The translations under genes and the position numbers were made by a program. Of a DNA stretch of 64,000 bases, positions 58,813 through 64,000 are shown piece after piece (position 1 is the first letter of the stretch; each line of letters starts with the position of its first letter). The DNA is from Aphrophora alni (taxonomy: Eukaryota; Arthropoda; Insecta; Hemiptera; Aphrophoridae), in contig OY740770.1 in the NCBI GenBank assembly GCA_963513935.1, positions 89,650,198 through 89,714,197 of the forward strand, given 5' to 3'. The notes under the pieces were generated by a model. That model was not told where the DNA came from. It ran no database searches and saw nothing but the letters and a program-made list of their open reading frames with translations.

Positions 58813-59830
58813 CTGCCAATTTTTGCTTCATCGGAGCACACATACTACACAAAATCTGTCTACATCCCTCAACTTCAGACAACTCATCCAGAGGTACATG
58901 GCATGTTCAACAAAAACGATCATGTTATAAGGCATGCTGATAGAAACCGGGTAGAATTGGTACCAGATATGGTGATTGCACATTGCCTGATGAGATCATT
59001 CGAAAAAAAGTGGATGCCTAACTAGAAGAAGTGGTGTGGCGAAACACAAAGCATAACTTGGTTGGTATCAATACCCGTGTTCTCAGAATATATTAATTAA
59101 AGTTTTCTATAAATACAGCTTAGCAAACTAAAGATTATACTCCTTCTAAATGAAACGAGATAAATAAGATAATCTACTCTATTAGACCGATCTCACCATT
59201 TTAAAACGATCATACATTGCGTAATATAGTGACAGGTGTCATAACAGCAGAGAACGTCAACGTTGACAATTTCAAAAAAATTGGTATGGATATCTTGGGA
59301 ATGATGAATGGATATGAGGTGTTTTCTTACAAAAAAAAAAAAAAACGAAACGAAACGTAACGAAACGATAAAGATTTTTTCATAAAATTGAATAAGAAGA
59401 AACAACTACTCACCCAGTCCTTCAATTTCAACGATTCTATTTGTTATCAATTTATAATCAAATTGATCTAAATGATATATCAATCTACGAAATGTGCTCC
59501 TATCCTTCGGCACTCTTTAAAAGCCCAAATGTGATGTTGAATGCAGAAAGCCACAATTCACTAAGGTCGTGATGGTGTATGTAGGTGCAAGTACGTCTGA
59601 CCAGTCAACATTAAGAAACACTGTTACAAGTTATGTTCTAGTAGGAGGTCCCCTAGTGGGTAGCTTGTCGTAGCATAACGGTAGTACATACAGAGAAATA
59701 GGAACATCATAAATATCCAACATTTGTTTCGTCCAGATATGGAAGATACACGACCAATAAGATTCGACCACGCGCAATTCCGTTTCTATAAACTTTTCAC
59801 CAAAGATGGTTTTCAATGCAACTATTCATT
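58813..59830 (+). pseudogene. Decayed uncharacterised arthropod-type repeat ORF
   Basis: Collinear fragments, separated by frameshifts and stops, match a protein type I recall from many arthropod genomes, where it is usually uncharacterised and multicopy. They are: LPIFASSEHTYYTKS (58813 on); HVIRHADRN with VIAHCLMRSFEK (family: IRRSD, IEQxLMRS), open to TAG 59023; a shifted CLTRRSG then ETQSITWLVSIPV (about 59013-59085); ENVNVDNFKKIGMDIL (59235 on); QRFYLLSIYNQ with YEMCSYPSALFKS (59429 on; family ELCSYPPALFD); and YVLVGGPL with GSTYREI near 59630-59690. The function of the family is unknown to me. The order of motifs makes chance unlikely, but the identification rests on memory. Confidence 0.6.
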
Positions 59831-62543
59831 TCTATTAGACTTTCAATTGGAGGTGATTAAATTTTAAGGAACAGTTTATTTTTGTTCATTCATACTTGGG
59901 GTGCAAATAAACATCAATGATATTTCATATTTCAATACAGTGAACATTCACTTGTGTTGTGGAAGATGAAAATCTTTTGGAGCTTTTTACGTTATTTAGC
60001 TCAAACGAGCTTAATCCTGTCCATGTGGAAGTAATGGAGAAAAATATAATGGTTTGTCTTTTCTGAGGAAACCATAACCCTGACTATGTCGGAACAAAAT
60101 CATTTTAAGTAAAAAACACAAAACAAAATTATTCGTTGAGCCATAAAAACTTCCTCCAACAGAGTTTGTTGTATAATATAAGAATTTATAAGCTTACCTT
60201 CTAAATTCATATATGGCAACATGCAGACGAATGTGTAAACCCAACTGTTTGGGACTTGAAGTTGCGTAATGAAGCCATGAACCAAAATCAACGGACTTGA
60301 CAGAAATACCAGATGACTTATTAAAAATAGTGCAGTACGACTGTAAAACTGGATGTGTTTCAATTAGAATTTATTTGTTTGTAATAATTCTTGTGGTTAT
60401 TATCAACACACCAATAGCGAAAACGGCCCACAACCTACTATACATGGATTCTTTGAAAATGACAGACTTGCAAATGACGAACTATAAAATTGAAATATTT
60501 GTATTATGAAACTCTTCAATCTTCAAATCTTTATCAATATAAATTCATTTCTTTTGTAATTAGTTTCATCCTTTTATGCATGTGGAATAATATAAGTTAA
60601 AAATATATTAATTGTAATTCAATAACTAATAATAATAAAACTCACTATTTTAATAATAACTTGTTTGTAAAATTATTTATAGAAATTATATTTTTTTAAA
60701 TTTTATTACTTTGTTACAGTATGTTATATTGTAACAATTTTATCTCATACATTTGTTAAACGGGTGAACTATAATAACGGGTGAATTAAAAACATTACGG
60801 CTATAATCGAATCAACCGCGGACGTACTACAAAAGTCTTAAAAATATGGCCACCATCTTTGTTTTGAGTGATTTCCCGTGTTGGGATAAACGGGGATTTT
60901 ATGTATATTAACGTACACATCTCTTAGAGTTAGTAAAGAAAAAGTTAATAGTTTTGTTATTTTACCCGCGTTGAAGTTATTTTGTGAAATGAAATATATT
61001 GATTAGTATGAAAATTTTATGCTAAATTTTGAATTTTGGAGTCCACCAGATTCCCTTTCCGGATTCTAAGTGCAGAGACGAGAATTAACTATGTATTTCA
61101 ATTATTATTATGTTTGAACATATTATTATTTTGTTTTAATTTACATAGTTTCAAAACAAATAGCTAAATGAATTTAACTTTAAACAATACTTATTTATGT
61201 TACTACAATTTATTTAAATTAAATGAATACATTTTTATTTAAAATATACAGAAATTTACGCTGGAGAACTACATAATGTTTTGTTTTTTTTTTTTACACC
61301 ACACTCAACATATTTTCCTAACGATTATGGTTAAAAACTTTTACTATTATCTAATGTACAATATCTTACTAACATCTTACAATATCACATTATCTAACAT
61401 AAAGCTTTTACTTCTTATCTTGACTTTGATAATACACATTATTTTATTTCTATTAAACTTGATTAAAATTTTACTTTCAACACATTTAATTGGAATAGTC
61501 TTTTTCTACTACGTCCAATCGGTTTGTTTATTGATGGTAGACAGTTGCGGAAGACCTAAGTTCAAATCTCGTTGAATAAAAAAGAGTTAGCCTGATCTGT
61601 AAGGGAAAGATGTTTGGTGTATCAAGAAAAAACCTTAAAATATAGAAAAAAGAAAAAGGTTATATTCTAGTTATTCCGGTAGTATGCAATCTCTATTTAT
61701 AATAACACTTTAAGTTAATAAAAGAAACTGTACTTAATGGAAACTGTAAAATACAAAAAGCTCCATTTACAGAATAACTATGCAATGACTAGTGTGTCTT
61801 TTTTAATTTGTCTCAATCATAATTCGCGTCAACAGGTTCAACCAAATATTTGTAATTAAATTTTTATGGTCAAACTTAAATGGCGTTATTACATCGTTCT
61901 TTGAAATAATCACAAACAAAATCTAGTAAATGTTTAAAATGGACTTTAAATGGAACTGCGGTTATATTAAATAATCTTTCTCATGTTTCCACAATCATAT
62001 AACACGTTGATAAATATGAATGTAATATGAATGTAAAATTATTATTGAATAAATATCAATGATCATGTTGGTTTGATTGTGATGATGTATTCAATAATTA
62101 CTCAAGAAATATTTTTTCTACTTACTTTCAAAGAAATGTATATTGATTTTAGGTCAATATTTCACACACATTTTTACATCAAAAATATTGTTGCAGCATA
62201 GACATACCAGACCTTATACCATGCATTTAATTAATTGTAAATCAGAATTGTCCTCATTTTGAAAATAATATATGAAGTCTATTCCATGTACACGTTTTTA
62301 GCATAACTTTCAGACTTTTTATTGTTAACTATATTTTATATCTACATCTTATTTTAATAATGACAATGAAGTGTATATAGGATATTTTTTTCTTTATAAG
62401 GTGATGAAAAATATTTAAATATATGAAAATGGCACCATAACAGTTTTTCCAATATATTCATTTTTTTTCCACGTAATAACAAAGCAAAACTTATAAACTT
62501 ACTTTTCAGAACACATTGAATTTTTTCGAATCATAATATTTGA
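59831..62543. other. Mostly non-coding stretch
   Basis: A 98-bp minus-strand segment at 60198-60295 has an AG before it and a GTAAGC donor-like sequence after it, and two of its frames are open; it is not recognised. A B-box-like GTTCAAATCTC occurs near 61560 without a convincing A box at the right spacing. The rest is AT-rich. Confidence 0.35.
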
Positions 62544-62777
62544 TGCAAAATTAAACCGGGAAATCACAATCATAAATACAAAGACCGTATTCTTATAGCT
62601 CAACCAAATACACATTTATGGCAAAGCCTAATTTTAGTTCGTGTTTTAATGTTGTGTTCTATTGTGTCCGTAAGCGCAACTCTTGGAGGTGAGGTTTTGG
62701 TAAAAACACATAAATATGTGGTTATGCTTTACACATGCTATCAAGTTGTAAAAATATATTTTCAGTACTTGAGATAA
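62544..62777 (+). other. Unrecognised open frame of 77 codons (possible exon)
   Basis: This frame runs without a stop from just after TGA 62541-62543 to TAA 62775-62777, longer than expected by chance in such AT-rich DNA. An internal ATG at 62649-62651 starts a short hydrophobic stretch (MLCSIVSVSATLG) that ends at a good splice-donor match (GGAG then GTGAGG, 62689). The layout could be a first coding exon with a signal peptide, or chance. I recognise no family. Confidence 0.2.
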
Positions 62778-63182
62778 GGTGAAGAATCACAATATATAGT
62801 ATACTTCAATTGGATACAATACATTTTATTAGAATATTTCTCTAGTTATATGAATTTATTTATTTTTTAAGCCCAAAACATAACATCGTCACCGAATTTA
62901 TGTACAAGTTATTGAGGTGTTAATTTAAAAAAAAAAATTAAATAAAAAATAATAATAAAAAAAAAAAAAAAAAATGAAAACTGAAAACGAATAATTATTT
63001 ATTCCATCTTAATTATTAATTAGTCAACTATTTTAAAACGGTTCTTAACTATTTTGACATTTATGAAACAATTACTGATTTATGTTGGTGTGGTTAAACC
63101 AATAACGGAAATATCACATGCAAGAAAAAATAAACATTCCACAAACGTAACTTTATTTGTAACATGATGACGTCTCTACGTC

Positions 63183-63253
63183 TTATTCTTCGTCGTCTGT
63201 TATTGCATGTACAAATACATTCTTGACCTCTTGTATATCTACAGGCGGAATAT
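63183..63253 (-). CDS. Candidate terminal coding exon of an unidentified host gene
   Basis: On the minus strand an acceptor (TTTTTAGTTGTAACAG, AG at 63254-63255) precedes an open segment. It encodes IPPVDIQEVKNVF and then VHAITDDEE before TAA at 63183-63185. A canonical AATAAA signal (TTTATT on the plus strand, 63152-63157) lies about 26 bp after the stop. Acceptor, acidic C terminus, stop and poly(A) signal in this order suggest a genuine last exon of 71 bases whose upstream exons lie beyond the window or are too short to see. A second frame across the segment is also open, so the frame choice is not proven. I recognise no family. Confidence 0.35.
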
Positions 63254-63773
63254 CTGTTACAACTAAAAATAATGACTTAGTAATTAAAACTTAATAGACT
63301 TATTTGGAATATAGGAGATCTTGACACCTGTATTATTTTATGTCAGATGTTCTAATAAGTGTTGTTTATTTCAAGTTAACACGTATTAAATTAAACACTA
63401 ATGGATATTTTTAAGACACCAGTACCGACATGATTATATACAAAACAAATATTTTTTTAAATGTTACTTTTATTAATAATAAATATAATATTTAATTTAG
63501 AAACGTTAACTTACTGCATGTTTGGAGAGTAAAATTTGATCTATATAGCAATGGTTTGAGGATATGATCGACAGCAAACGTAACTAATAGATGTGGTTTT
63601 TCAACCAAATATTTGTTTTTTTAATTCTATTCAAAAATCAATATTTGACACATTTTTGAATAATACCATTCCATAATACATATGACAACACTTTTTTATC
63701 TATTGTTCATGCACTAGGGCAAAATTATAAAAATGGAAAAAAAAAAAAAAAAACGAAAAAAATTAATTTGTTA

Positions 63774-63923
63774 TTATTTTAGCAAGTCAGATTTTCTGAG
63801 TCCATCAAAATATGCGTACTTAATGTTATGAAAACTTTCCTCTCCATAGGGACCACTATAATGAGTACAGTTGTAGAAATCCCGATGGAAACCAGTAGGA
63901 TCTACCCTTTTTATTAAATTGTC
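63774..63923 (-). other. Unrecognised protein-like open segment (possible exon)
   Basis: A 49-codon frame on the minus strand includes VDPTGFHRDFYNCTHYSG and then FHNIKYAYFDGLRKSDLLK before TAA at 63774-63776. Its composition (Asp, Gly, His, Cys, Pro, Trp-free) is unlike random AT-rich translation. An AG (GGGTAG) just before GAT CCT near 63902 could be an acceptor, but its pyrimidine tract is poor. It lies on the same strand as the exon at 63183-63253, about 520 bp upstream in the direction of transcription. I found no good donor joining them. Confidence 0.3.
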
Positions 63924-64000
63924 TTAGGGTAGGTTAATATTTTTCGTCTTTACTTTGAGGTTTCTCATAATCAAATATTGATCTCTTTTGAGCTCATGGT

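Noticed and set aside
61525..61575. B-box-like GTTCAAATCTC, possible tRNA or SINE
   Set aside because: No A box at an acceptable spacing and no cloverleaf.

Overview
The window looks like AT-rich (roughly 70-75% A+T by eye) intergenic DNA from a repeat-laden animal genome, most likely an arthropod and perhaps an insect. The evidence is the mobile-element set (piggyBac, a ZBED/SCAND3-type hAT, decayed Tc1/mariner copies of the SPDLTPCDFFLW type common in arthropods, and a decayed ORF of a type I recall from many arthropod genomes), together with long (TA)n, (GT)n and (ATCT)n microsatellites. Species cannot be named from the sequence. There are no bacterial operons, CRISPR arrays, rRNAs or convincing functional tRNAs. 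No complete host gene was found. A few exon-like pieces sit near the right edge.

Layout. 1-9.6 kb: AT-rich, apparently non-coding, with inverted related segments at 1.3-1.7 kb, a GC-richer promoter-like island at 3.7-4.0 kb and a dispersed repeat at 6.06-6.22 kb (second copy at 42.29 kb). 9.6-12.4 kb: a degenerate TATAGG-type array ending in a palindrome around (TA)n, a pair of retroelement-tail-like repeats (one with a CA tail), and a (ATCT)n tract of about 390 bp. 15.3-22.8 kb: a near-identical tandem duplication of a unit of about 2.56 kb (called P+Q here), with (GT)n at the left edge, between the units and at the right edge. The second unit carries a 1,910-bp LTR-like insertion with a 4-bp target duplication; the first unit preserves the empty site.

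28.2-28.5 kb: a tRNA-derived SINE-like segment. 29.6-33.3 kb: a broken piggyBac element with three nonsense codons and two frameshifts. 33.32-36.15 kb: a structurally complete hAT element with a perfect 8-bp target duplication and an uninterrupted transposase of about 595 codons on the minus strand. It lies only 33 bp from the piggyBac terminus and is the best-preserved protein-coding gene in the window.

43.1-48.8 kb: three Tc1/mariner relics, one of them nearly full length with 30-bp inverted repeats and a substituted catalytic residue, plus a separate large inverted repeat. 55.7-56.0 kb: a tandem duplication. 57.5-59.8 kb: a diverged relative of the LTR-like insertion, followed by a decayed uncharacterised arthropod-type ORF. 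62.5-63.9 kb: three protein-like open segments, one with acceptor, stop and poly(A) signal, that may be exons of a host gene running off the right edge.

The genes do not form a pathway. The window is a record of successive transposon insertions, decay, microsatellite growth and one recent local duplication.
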